NCBI GenBank assembly: GCA_016716405.1
Contig: JADJWK010000004.1
Location: 310,001-374,000, forward strand
Length of the DNA: 64,000 bases
Reading direction: 5' to 3'
From: Candidatus Melainabacteria bacterium
GTDB taxonomy: Bacteria; Cyanobacteriota; Vampirovibrionia; Obscuribacterales; Obscuribacteraceae
The translations under genes were made by a program, and so were the position numbers. The notes beneath the pieces were generated by a model. It made no database searches and was not told where the DNA came from. It worked only from the letters and a program-made list of their open reading frames with translations. Positions 25,128-33,947 of the stretch are shown piece by piece. The stretch's first letter is position 1. Each line of letters starts with the position of its first letter.

Positions 25128-26696
25128 TCAGCTCTCCTTCTCGGGATTGTACTCGTCCTCGGAAAGCCCGAACGTCCAGGCCACCGCTTCGCGAGCCGTC
25201 TCAACAGTGGGCGGAACGCGCAGATAGTAGAACTTGTAAGTCCCGTCCGGCTCCCGAGTCGAATTGCGGACGCGCACCATCATCAGGGGCTCATCGAGAT
25301 CGAATTCGTAGCGGTAGAGAATGCCGCATTCGTCCTGGTGAAACACCTCGGCGCCGGAGGCTGTGAGGAATCTCTCGTTCCCGTATATATCGAGCAGGAC
25401 CCGGCGAATCTCGGCATTGCGCTCGTCGAGAATCTGGCGAACTGTTATTTTATCCCTCTCTTCGATTATCTTCCGGTCAATTGGAAAGCCTTTCCAGGAA
25501 TAGACAGACAGACCGTCGGCCCAGACAGCAGCCGGTCCATCCTCGCAGTGGGGGCGGCCGGAATCATCGGTTCGAATGAACTTCGGTTTCATACAGGCAA
25601 AAACTATCTGAGAAGAAAACGAATATCCTTCGGCGCCGTGAAACAGATAGGCCCAGCAGTCGATACCCTCGTCGAGATCGGCAAGGAGCTCTCCGTCGAG
25701 ATGCCTGCAGGTGAGAGCGAAAGGCAGCCAGTCTGCCGAAGAGGCCCAGATCACACCGGTTCGCGCGCGCGCCTCGGCTTCTCTCGCCAGTCTCTCGTCG
25801 TTCACCCATTTTATAGAATCCCAGGCGATCTCGTACCACTGCCGGTTCATATCGATGGTCGGGAACTCAATCGGTCTCGTGTATCCGTTGGCTACCTGCC
25901 CGACCCACTGATTCCGCCTCTGGCTGATACCACTGACTTGATCGAAACGGGACTTGAGGGCTTCGATCCTGTCAAGCCTCTCCAGCTCACTACTTTCTGG
26001 CTTGAGCAGATCACGGGTAAGAGGAATGTGGTCGGTCACGATCCTGGGGTCGAAACTTCCCACAACCAGACCTACTGTAGTAGCGTTGTTCAGATTGAAT
26101 TGCTTGCTTGTCCGCTGCTCGATTCTGGCGGCGGTGATACCCATATGCCTGAACATGCGGCCGTCCCAGGGGAAGGGAATGATGCCGTTACCCTTCTTCT
26201 TTTGAGGCTCGAGCCCGAAAGCGGACTGCATCTCACCATCCAGACCACCGCTCGAGAGCCAGGTATGCATATGGCTCTTGAGCCGGCTCAGAATCCGGCG
26301 CTGAACTTCAGCACCGTAAAAAGGATACTGGGTACTCCAGATCCGCTCGAGAAGCGGCACCACCAACAGTCTCTCGACTCTGATCCATTCTCTGTCCCAG
26401 CTCTCCTGCCAGTCCGCTGAATCCGGGGAGCCCGCCTGCCGGAGAACAGCCAGAGCCTGATCCCATATATCCGAATGCACGACATTGGTCATCAGCACAG
26501 GTATGGCGACCTGCTGCACCGGACTCTCGCACCAGAGAACCAGGGGCGGCGGCAGATCCGCCGACAGCCGGTAGAGGGTCGCAAGGGCGCTCTCCACCAT
26601 CTCCGGATTGTCGTCGGTCCTGGTAGTAAGTTCGGTGCGCCAGCGGGAGATCATACTGGTGGCGATTCGATCGATATCGTGCCTGGGACTGTTCAC
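25128..26696 (-). CDS. DUF6745-containing protein
   Basis: About 522 residues. The N-terminal half is helical. The C-terminal part carries the features of DUF6745: RPHCEDGPAAVWADGLSVYS, WKGFPIDRKIIEERDKITV, DERNAEIRRVLLDIYGNERF, NSTREPDGTYKFYYLRVPPT and AREAVAWTFGLSEDEY. The family is widespread in cyanobacteria and actinobacteria, function unknown. No Met start is well placed: GTG at 26696 has AGGAG at 6 bases and is chosen, while TTG at 26711 is also open. No signal peptide. Monocistronic. Confidence 0.82.
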   Translation of the reverse strand: MNSPRHDIDRIATSMISRWRTELTTRTDDNPEMVESALATLYRLSADLPPPLVLWCESPVQQVAIPVLMTNVVHSDIWDQALAVLRQAGSPDSADWQESWDREWIRVERLLVVPLLERIWSTQYPFYGAEVQRRILSRLKSHMHTWLSSGGLDGEMQSAFGLEPQKKKGNGIIPFPWDGRMFRHMGITAARIEQRTSKQFNLNNATTVGLVVGSFDPRIVTDHIPLTRDLLKPESSELERLDRIEALKSRFDQVSGISQRRNQWVGQVANGYTRPIEFPTIDMNRQWYEIAWDSIKWVNDERLAREAEARARTGVIWASSADWLPFALTCRHLDGELLADLDEGIDCWAYLFHGAEGYSFSSQIVFACMKPKFIRTDDSGRPHCEDGPAAVWADGLSVYSWKGFPIDRKIIEERDKITVRQILDERNAEIRRVLLDIYGNERFLTASGAEVFHQDECGILYRYEFDLDEPLMMVRVRNSTREPDGTYKFYYLRVPPTVETAREAVAWTFGLSEDEYNPEKES

Positions 26697-26845
26697 GGGG
26701 CGCTCCTGCAAAAACTTCGTACAGCCATCTTATACCGCCCTCTTTCCGGGTTGCCAAGAACTTGTCAAATTTTTCAGATTCGTGCTCCGCCCGGAGTTAA
26801 CGGGAAGGCACAAACGGGGATATTAGGGAAGACCGAGAGCGGGCT

Positions 26846-27844
26846 ATGCAAGAAGAGAAAGAAGACCATGTGGAGCTGAAGAACGCTCCGGCAATGGAGG
26901 AAATCGAGGAGAGCCGCCAGCAGGCGCTCGCGCCTGCCGCCTCGTCTTCTGCTGGCGCCGAGACCCCTGCCGCCGGGAAGGAAGCGGGTCTACTGCACAC
27001 CCTTCTTCGAGCCGGGATCTGGGTAACGACGCTCCCAATCTCGCTTGCCTTTATGGCATTGCTGGTGGGTCTGGTCTGCTCGCCTCTCTATATCTCATTG
27101 TCCACCCTGCAATTCTCAGGACTGCACCTGAACCAGGAAATCTGGAAGCCCGCACACACGATCACCACCTTTGCCGTGTTGATTCCGTTTTTCTTTGCGG
27201 TCAGCCAGACCTATCTTGCTCATTTTTTCAAAGGGACAGAACGGTTTACCGTCGCGGCTCGATATTTTTCTTATTTGCTCATCCTGCCCCTGACGCTTCT
27301 ATCCTGGTCAGTCTCGGGTCAAACTGAAGGTCCTGCCTTTGCCGCGAACTCCACGGCCATCAGCGCTCTTATCGGCGTTGTTTTCGTCCTGATTTCGGAG
27401 TTCGGCATCAGGCTCTCATCCAGACACCTCCGCATCCTCTCCGAGCAGAAACGACCGGTGGGCAGACTATGGCTCAGCGCGATGTTCGGCACAGTCTTGC
27501 TCTTGATTCCTGTCATTCTCTTTCGTGGTCTCGGCGCGTATTTCAATCTGGCCTGCTACGCTATGCCTGTTCTTGTCGGAGCGATCTGCACCCTATTCTG
27601 CAGAGAGTCGAGACCTTTAGAGGCACTCAAAGTTGCTGTCTCGGTAACATCATACGTGAGCTGGGCCATCCTTCTCTTCTCAGGCATCTATCTCCTGTCA
27701 GCTCTTGTGCAGGCAGCGTCTATGAAGCAAATCATCTCCGCCGCCCTGTGCGGTCCTCTGGGTCTGCTGGCCTTCGTCCTATTGGTCAGCGCCGGCGCCG
27801 CCGGAACCAGCCTTGTCCTGGGAGGAGGCAAAGCCAGTGACTAG
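26846..27844 (+). CDS. Multi-span membrane protein of unknown function
   Basis: 332 residues: an acidic, Ala/Pro-rich cytosolic N-terminus (1-48), then about eight transmembrane helices spread through 55-330, with short loops such as SSRHLRILSEQKRPVGR on the presumed cytosolic side. No transporter signature or charged residues within helices were recognised. GAG...GGGCT precedes the ATG. Alone on its strand, convergent with the CULT-domain gene. Confidence 0.72.
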   Translation: MQEEKEDHVELKNAPAMEEIEESRQQALAPAASSSAGAETPAAGKEAGLLHTLLRAGIWVTTLPISLAFMALLVGLVCSPLYISLSTLQFSGLHLNQEIWKPAHTITTFAVLIPFFFAVSQTYLAHFFKGTERFTVAARYFSYLLILPLTLLSWSVSGQTEGPAFAANSTAISALIGVVFVLISEFGIRLSSRHLRILSEQKRPVGRLWLSAMFGTVLLLIPVILFRGLGAYFNLACYAMPVLVGAICTLFCRESRPLEALKVAVSVTSYVSWAILLFSGIYLLSALVQAASMKQIISAALCGPLGLLAFVLLVSAGAAGTSLVLGGGKASD

Positions 27845-27869
27845 GAGCCGCTGCTAAAGTGAGATTCGG

Positions 27870-28208
27870 TCAGCGAACCAGGCGTGTGGCAATCAGCCCG
27901 GCGAAGCGATCGCGCCCGGAATACCACCAACCCAGATGGTTGTGACACTCCATACAAATCGCAAAGCTCCAGGCATACCCCGCGAACCAGCTCGCCTCCG
28001 TAGTCAACTCGCCCACATCGGCTGCACCCGGCGCATCGCTGTAGCAGAGGACGTGAAAAGAATAACCAGCAGGGTTCCGAAATGTGTGCTCATGCGGCTC
28101 CACGGCAGACGCCGGGCTCGTGATCTCATGCCCGCAATTCTTGCAGCGCACGGACCTCTGCGTCTCGACATTCTCCTGCTCGGTCTCGACTGGAGCGACT
28201 TCGGTCAT
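27870..28208 (-). CDS. CULT-domain (cereblon-like) protein
   Basis: 112 residues forming essentially one CULT domain, the ligand-binding fold of eukaryotic cereblon. Zinc ligands are Cys22/Cys25 (CKNC) and Cys85/Cys88 (CMEC). The aromatic cage is Trp74, Trp80 and Trp94 with Tyr96, with the same 6- and 14-residue spacing as in the bacterial protein MsCI4 of Magnetospirillum. NPAGYSFHVLCYSDAPG, SWFAGYAW and HLGWWYSG are family signatures. Bacterial CULT proteins bind uracil/uridine- and glutarimide-type ligands in vitro, but their physiological role is unknown. Unlike eukaryotic cereblon there is no LON domain. Cytosolic, single gene. Confidence 0.85.
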   Translation of the reverse strand: MTEVAPVETEQENVETQRSVRCKNCGHEITSPASAVEPHEHTFRNPAGYSFHVLCYSDAPGAADVGELTTEASWFAGYAWSFAICMECHNHLGWWYSGRDRFAGLIATRLVR

Positions 28209-28386
28209 GCGAGCCTCTGTGCCATCTGAGTCCCAAGCGCTTCAATCACGTCAAGAACCTCAATCCCACCTACGGCAATCTTCCCGGAACCGGACGGTTT
28301 CGTTCCAGGATTCTCAAACGAGGGCAAAAAACGGAGTGGCTGGAAACGGTGGATCCGGCAATCTATAGATTAGACTATCTATACCC

Positions 28387-29115
28387 ATGGAAAGACCAAC
28401 TCCTGCAAGCAATCTCGGACGCCGGCTGAAAGAGCTGGACTGGCAGCCCATCTGCGATGATCTGGACAGGCAGGGTTTCGCCGTTATCGAGCGCTTGCTC
28501 GAAGCCGGACAGGCTCGCAGCCTGGTATCGCTCTATGACCGTGACGAGCTGTTCCGCAAACGAATAATCATGGCTAACCACGGCTACGGACGCGGGGAGT
28601 ACAAATACTTCAGCTACCCCCTGCCGGATCTCGTCAGCGAGCTGCGAACCGCTGTCTACCCGCAACTAGTAGATCTGGCCAATCGCTGGAACGAGATCAT
28701 GAAGAATCCGGTTCGCTACCCGGCTGCCCATGCCGACTTTCTCCAGCGCTGCCATGAAGCCGGGCAGGTCAGGCCGACTCCCTTGCTGCTCAGATACGGA
28801 GCCGACGACTTCAACTGTTTGCACCAGGACCTTTACGGCGAGCATGTCTTTCCAGTCCAGCTGGCGGCACTGCTCTCATCTCCGGGCGAGGACTTCACCG
28901 GCGGCGAGTTCATCATGACCGAGCAGCGCCCTCGCATGCAGACCAAACCTCTGGTCGTGCCCCTGAAGCGAGGTGACGGCGTGGTCTTCGCTGTCCACCA
29001 GCGCCCGGCCAAAGGTAGCCGGGGACACTATCGTGTCAATATGCGCCATGGCGTGAGCCGCGTAATTTCGGGCAGCCGGCACACTCTGGGCGTGATCTTT
29101 CACGACGCGAAGTAG
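28387..29115 (+). CDS. 2OG-Fe(II) oxygenase
   Basis: 242 residues with the double-stranded beta-helix of the 2-oxoglutarate/iron dioxygenases (Oxygenase-NA/PF09859 type). Iron ligands are His146 and Asp148 in CLHQDLYG and His221 in NMRHGVS. Arg231 (SGSRHTLGVIFHDA) is placed to bind 2-oxoglutarate. RPTPLLLRYGADDFN is a further family segment. The reaction is a hydroxylation coupled to 2-oxoglutarate decarboxylation; the substrate is unknown. No signal peptide. The ribosome site is weak. Confidence 0.87.
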   Translation: MERPTPASNLGRRLKELDWQPICDDLDRQGFAVIERLLEAGQARSLVSLYDRDELFRKRIIMANHGYGRGEYKYFSYPLPDLVSELRTAVYPQLVDLANRWNEIMKNPVRYPAAHADFLQRCHEAGQVRPTPLLLRYGADDFNCLHQDLYGEHVFPVQLAALLSSPGEDFTGGEFIMTEQRPRMQTKPLVVPLKRGDGVVFAVHQRPAKGSRGHYRVNMRHGVSRVISGSRHTLGVIFHDAK

Positions 29116-29313
29116 GCACGTCCTGTCCGAACCCGACTGAAATCCAGAGAACCATTGCCGATAGTCTATTCATACTCCCCCAACCGGGGGATAATCGACG
29201 CCACCGGCCGGGTACATTTCTCTCGGAATCGCCTCTGGAAACACGACAATAAGACGCCGGATCTATTGGGTCGCAAGGTCCGCCGCGCATCAGGAACCTT
29301 CTGGAGAGAGTGC

Positions 29314-30936
29314 ATGACACGAAAGAGAAAGATCAAGCTCGTCACCCTTGTATCCCTTACTCTGCTTTCGCTGCAGGGTCCAGCCGCAGATGCCAAAGAG
29401 TATGAGAAAGGGCGAATGTGGGACTACTATCGCGGTAGAGAATGGCGCAATCGTAACGAGAAAGAAGAACACGAGAAAGCGATCAAAAAAATGGACGCGG
29501 AACGAAAGGCCAGAGATCTCCAGCGCTTCAAAGAGACAGGCGAAGAATCCCTCGAGATGAAATGGGACCGGGAAAAACGAGAAAAGGAGGAGAACGAGGC
29601 AAAGGACGCTCAAAACGCGGCGGATCAGAAGCACGCGTCTGCCGTCAGAGCCAGAGAAAAGCTCCGACGGCAGCAACAAGCCGAGGCGATGAAACAGGAG
29701 CAACAGCAACTCGCGACAGTCGAAAAACTGAGAAAGTCCGGAAAGGCTTCACAGGCTGTAGCTATGCTCGAAAGTATGGCAGTATCAGGCAGCCCTAATG
29801 CCCCCTATGAGCTGGGCAAGGCTTACTTCAAAGGAGAGGGAGTCAAAGCAGACAAGACGAAGGCCTTCTCCTGGTTTTACAAAGCCGCCAGGCTCGGCAA
29901 CGGCAACGCCTCCTATGAGCTCGCCCACGCATATCTAGAGGGGGACGGCGTTAAACAGGACAACAAACAGGCCCTCGACTGGTTGAGAGTCTCGACGGCG
30001 CCCAGGGCTCGCAACATTCTGGGCTCAATGTATCTAGACGGCGGCGAAGGCATCGCCCGCGACTACCACAAAGCATGGGACATGCTGAGGGCTGCGGCAA
30101 CACAGAACGATGACCTGGCCAAAGCCAGTCTGGGCGAGATCTGCTATCTCGGTCTCGGAATGCGACAGAATTTCATGGAAGCGAAGAAATGGCTCGAAGC
30201 CGGCGCTGCGGCGAACAATCCCAAAGCGCTGTTCTATCTGTCCCAGATGTATGCCACTGGTAATGGTGTGGGAAAGGACGAGACGAAAGCCCGCGAGTAT
30301 ATGACCAGATACGATGAAGCCGTGGCCAAGCTGCCTGCGCAAAACAACAATGAGAACAAGATCGTCTACAAAGAGTATGCTCAGATGTCGACCAGGATGG
30401 AGCGCTTGAGCAAAGATACGATTCCGGCTGCACCCTTACCGGTGGCACAGAAGAAACCCATCGCCAAGGTCACCACGATCGCCAGCGCCCCTCAAGCCAG
30501 CAAGACCCAGAGCTCCCCTCCGCAACCGGAACCGGAGAAAAAGAAAGAGCCGCCCAAATCCAAATCACGCACTGAGGTGTACACCGCGGTCGAAGAACTG
30601 GTCAGGAAGTATTATCCAAAGGCAAAGATAGAGAAAAATGACCAGGGGATGCACTTTGAATTCAAAACGACACCGACTGAAGAGATCCGCGGCAAACAGA
30701 AAATGATCCCCAAGCTCGGCGGCATAGTCGGCGACATTAAGGCCACCAAAGGCCACTACCCCGGCAAGGAGTATCTGCCCTACCAGACCAATGGCACTCT
30801 CTACGTGTTTCTTCTGATGGCGCCCTATTCGGCCGAGGAAGACGACCACCTGCTCACCAAGCTTATGTTCCCTCCAGACGCCCCACTGGACTTCGTCAGC
30901 AGTTTCAAGACCCTGGTGAGCATGTACACAAAATAA
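29314..30936 (+). CDS. Secreted SEL1-repeat protein
   Basis: 540 residues from an ATG behind GGAGAGAG; the frame is open 53 codons upstream without support. Signal peptide (1-26, ending PAADAKE), a highly charged, probably coiled-coil region rich in Glu/Lys/Arg (about 30-140), then five to six SEL1 (TPR-like) repeats from about 155 to 335, e.g. APYELGKAYFKGEGVKADKT. A Pro/Lys/Ser linker (about 370-410) leads to a C-terminal domain of about 120 residues of unknown family. Probably an extracytoplasmic scaffold. Just behind the stop lies an inverted repeat TCTTGA-c-TCAAGA (30960-30972). Confidence 0.85.
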   Translation: MTRKRKIKLVTLVSLTLLSLQGPAADAKEYEKGRMWDYYRGREWRNRNEKEEHEKAIKKMDAERKARDLQRFKETGEESLEMKWDREKREKEENEAKDAQNAADQKHASAVRAREKLRRQQQAEAMKQEQQQLATVEKLRKSGKASQAVAMLESMAVSGSPNAPYELGKAYFKGEGVKADKTKAFSWFYKAARLGNGNASYELAHAYLEGDGVKQDNKQALDWLRVSTAPRARNILGSMYLDGGEGIARDYHKAWDMLRAAATQNDDLAKASLGEICYLGLGMRQNFMEAKKWLEAGAAANNPKALFYLSQMYATGNGVGKDETKAREYMTRYDEAVAKLPAQNNNENKIVYKEYAQMSTRMERLSKDTIPAAPLPVAQKKPIAKVTTIASAPQASKTQSSPPQPEPEKKKEPPKSKSRTEVYTAVEELVRKYYPKAKIEKNDQGMHFEFKTTPTEEIRGKQKMIPKLGGIVGDIKATKGHYPGKEYLPYQTNGTLYVFLLMAPYSAEEDDHLLTKLMFPPDAPLDFVSSFKTLVSMYTK

Positions 30937-31161
30937 CTCCACACCGGGTGGTTGTCTAATCTTGACTCAAGACAATGCTGCAGGATCGAAATTCCCGCCG
31001 GCTGAACCGACAAATCGGCCCCCTGCCGTGGCATATTCATGTCAGTCAGCGTCAGTCGGCCGCAACCCGGCAGCGCCCAGATCGGGCGAGCCCCCCGGAC
31101 CGTTGCGGCTTTTGTCTGTTTTCCGAATCGACCTAATCAAAGACAAAGGCAGGGTGTGAGA

Positions 31162-33900
31162 ATGGCAAGAAAAAGCAAGCCGAACGCCGAGAAGCTGAGG
31201 CTACAGGAAGCCAATGACAATGTGGCGCCCTGGCGTAAGTGGGGTCCGTACCTGAGCGAGCGCCAGTGGGGCACGGTTCGGGAGGACTACAGCGACAATG
31301 GCGACGCCTGGAACTACTTCACCCACGACCACTCACGATCCCGCGCTTACCGCTGGGGCGAGGACGGTCTGGGCGGCATCTGCGACGAGCATCAGATTCT
31401 CTGTTTCGCCCTGGGGCTCTGGAACGAGAAAGACCCCATATTAAAAGAGCGGCTTTTCGGTCTCACCAATAGAGAGGGAAATCACGGCGAGGACTGCAAG
31501 GAGTATTACTTCTACCTGGACAGCACCCCTACCCACTCGTATATGAAATACCTGTATAAGTACACCCAGCATCCGTTCCCCTACGTCCAGTTGATCGAAG
31601 GCAATAAAGGTCGCGGGCGCCAGGAGCTGGAATATGAGCTCCTCGATACCGGCGTCTTCGACGACGATCGATATTTCGATGTATTCATCGAGTACGCAAA
31701 AGAGTCGGACGAAGATATCCTGATCAAGATCACGGCGCACAATCGCGGGCCTGATGCGGCGCCGCTTCATCTGCTGCCGACCTTCTGGTTCCGCAACACC
31801 TGGTCCTGGATGGACGGTAGCGCCCGACCGGTAGTCAATGCCATCGCCCACGACGAATACTCCATGGCTCATGCTCGGCACACCGATCAGGAACTGGCGC
31901 ACAAGCTCTCGGAGTATTTCATCTATTTCGACAGCAAGGTGCCCCTGCTCTTCACTGAAAACGATACCAACAGCGCCCATCTCTACGGCATGCCGAACTC
32001 CAGCCCCTTCGTAAAGGACGGCATCAACAATTACATAGTCAACGGCGATACCACTGCCGTCAACCCAGAAGGATTCGGGACCAAGATGTCCGCCCACTAC
32101 AATGCAACAGTGCCGGCAGGAGGCTCGCATGAGATCCGCATCCGATTCGGAGTCAAGAAACAGGAGGCTCCAATGGAGGGCTTCGACGATATAGTCACAA
32201 CCCGACTGGCCGAGGCGGACGAGTTCTACGAGACGATCACGCCCAACAAGCTGCTGAAAGACCGCGAGCGAGTCGCTCTAATGCGCTCGGCCCTTTCCGG
32301 CATGCTCTGGGGCAAGCAATTCTTCCACTATGACGTGGACCAGTGGCTGCGCGAGCACAACGCCTCGCCGCTGCGCGAGCCGGGCGCTCCGCAGATTCGC
32401 AACAGCTCATGGTTCCACATGTTCAACGAAGACATCATTTCCATGCCGGACAAGTGGGAGTACCCCTGGTATGCGGCCTGGGATCTGGCTTTTCATATTA
32501 TGCCACTGAATATGGTGGACCCGGACTTCGCCAAGAATCAGCTCGAGATGATGCTGAAAAGCTCGTACCTGCATCCGAATGGACAGATACCCGCCTACGA
32601 ATGGAACTTCGGCGACGTCAATCCGCCGGTCCACGCTTTCGCCACCTACTGGGCCTATATCTATGACAAGGAGCAGCGAGGGACGGCCGACCGCGACTTC
32701 CTCAAGTACGCGTTCTCCAAACTACTGGTCAATTTCACCTGGTGGATCAATCGCAAAGACCCGCGCGGGCACAATGTCTTCGAAGGCGGCTTCCTTGGAC
32801 TGGACAACATAGGTGTCTTCGATCGAAGCAACGCTCTGCCCACGGGCGGGCATCTCGAGCAGGCCGACGGCACCGCCTGGATGGTATTTTTCAGCCAGCA
32901 AATGCTCAACATCGCCCTGGAGCTGGCCCAGGACAATCCTCTCTACGAGAGGTTCGCCCTCAAGTTTTTCGAGCACTCCGTATGGATCTCCTCTGCCATG
33001 GACAGGCCGGGGATCCACAGGGACGAGCTCTGGGACGAGGAAGACGGCTTCTTCTACGACGTCCTGAGAATGCCCAACGGGCAGGCGATGCGGCTCAAGG
33101 TCAGGTCCATGGTCGGTCTGCTGCCCCTGGCATCGGTGGTGGTGATCGAGGAAGACACATGGAAAAACGTCCCCGGCTTCTCGGAGAAAGCTCTGAAGTT
33201 TCTGGACAGACAAAAGGATATTTGCGAAAACATCCACCTACCCATCGAGACCGGTTACAACGGCAGGCGCATGCTTGCCGCCTGCACCGAGAAGAAGCTG
33301 CGCAGTATCCTTAGCCGGATGTTCGATGAAAACGAGTTCTTGAGCCCTTATGGAATCCGCAGCCTGTCCCGGTACCATCTGGACAACCCCTTCATCTTCG
33401 AATGCGAGGGCTCCGAGTTCCGGGTCGACTATGTCCCGGGCGAGTCGGACACCGGAATGTTCGGTGGCAACTCCAACTGGCGCGGACCGATCTGGATGCC
33501 GGTCAATTTCCTCTTGATTCGCTCATTGCTCAACTATTACTGGTATTACGGTCCGGACTTCAAGATGGAGTATCCGACAGGCTCAGGCAAGATGCTCAAT
33601 CTTTTCGAGATCACCCAGGACCTGATCGAGCGCCTAACCAGGATTTTCTTGCGGGACGAAAAAGGATTCAGACCACTCTATGGTGGCACGGAGAAGTTTC
33701 AGAACGACCCGCACTGGCGGGATCTGATCTTATTCTACGAATACTTCCACGGCGACAATGGCGCCGGTCTGGGTGCTTCGCACCAGACCGGCTGGACCGG
33801 GCTCATCGCCAAACTCATGTACTTCCAGAGCATGATGGATGAAGAGACCTGGCTCAAACCCTCGCCGCTGCGCCGGGTGGCCACAATGGCGGAGGTTTAG
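31162..33900 (+). CDS. GH63-like glycoside hydrolase
   Basis: 912 residues from an ATG behind AGGGTG; the frame is open 41 codons further up. Related to bacterial members of glycoside hydrolase family 63, which act on alpha-glucosidic or glucosyl/mannosyl-glycerate bonds with inversion. The N-terminal beta domain covers about 1-350. The (alpha/alpha)6 barrel follows with WEYPWYAAWDLAFHIM (about 430-446), FDRSNALPTGGHLEQADGTA, DELWDEEDGFFYDVL and GMFGGNSNWRGPIWMP, all conserved acid/aromatic clusters of this family. No signal peptide, so probably cytosolic. It is followed 47 bases later by a GH13 gene, suggesting joint breakdown or remodelling of a glucoside. Confidence 0.88.
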   Translation: MARKSKPNAEKLRLQEANDNVAPWRKWGPYLSERQWGTVREDYSDNGDAWNYFTHDHSRSRAYRWGEDGLGGICDEHQILCFALGLWNEKDPILKERLFGLTNREGNHGEDCKEYYFYLDSTPTHSYMKYLYKYTQHPFPYVQLIEGNKGRGRQELEYELLDTGVFDDDRYFDVFIEYAKESDEDILIKITAHNRGPDAAPLHLLPTFWFRNTWSWMDGSARPVVNAIAHDEYSMAHARHTDQELAHKLSEYFIYFDSKVPLLFTENDTNSAHLYGMPNSSPFVKDGINNYIVNGDTTAVNPEGFGTKMSAHYNATVPAGGSHEIRIRFGVKKQEAPMEGFDDIVTTRLAEADEFYETITPNKLLKDRERVALMRSALSGMLWGKQFFHYDVDQWLREHNASPLREPGAPQIRNSSWFHMFNEDIISMPDKWEYPWYAAWDLAFHIMPLNMVDPDFAKNQLEMMLKSSYLHPNGQIPAYEWNFGDVNPPVHAFATYWAYIYDKEQRGTADRDFLKYAFSKLLVNFTWWINRKDPRGHNVFEGGFLGLDNIGVFDRSNALPTGGHLEQADGTAWMVFFSQQMLNIALELAQDNPLYERFALKFFEHSVWISSAMDRPGIHRDELWDEEDGFFYDVLRMPNGQAMRLKVRSMVGLLPLASVVVIEEDTWKNVPGFSEKALKFLDRQKDICENIHLPIETGYNGRRMLAACTEKKLRSILSRMFDENEFLSPYGIRSLSRYHLDNPFIFECEGSEFRVDYVPGESDTGMFGGNSNWRGPIWMPVNFLLIRSLLNYYWYYGPDFKMEYPTGSGKMLNLFEITQDLIERLTRIFLRDEKGFRPLYGGTEKFQNDPHWRDLILFYEYFHGDNGAGLGASHQTGWTGLIAKLMYFQSMMDEETWLKPSPLRRVATMAEV

Positions 33901-33947
33901 AGGAGTCCTTCGAATGCAGCGCAATATTACCTCAGGAGATGTGATCC

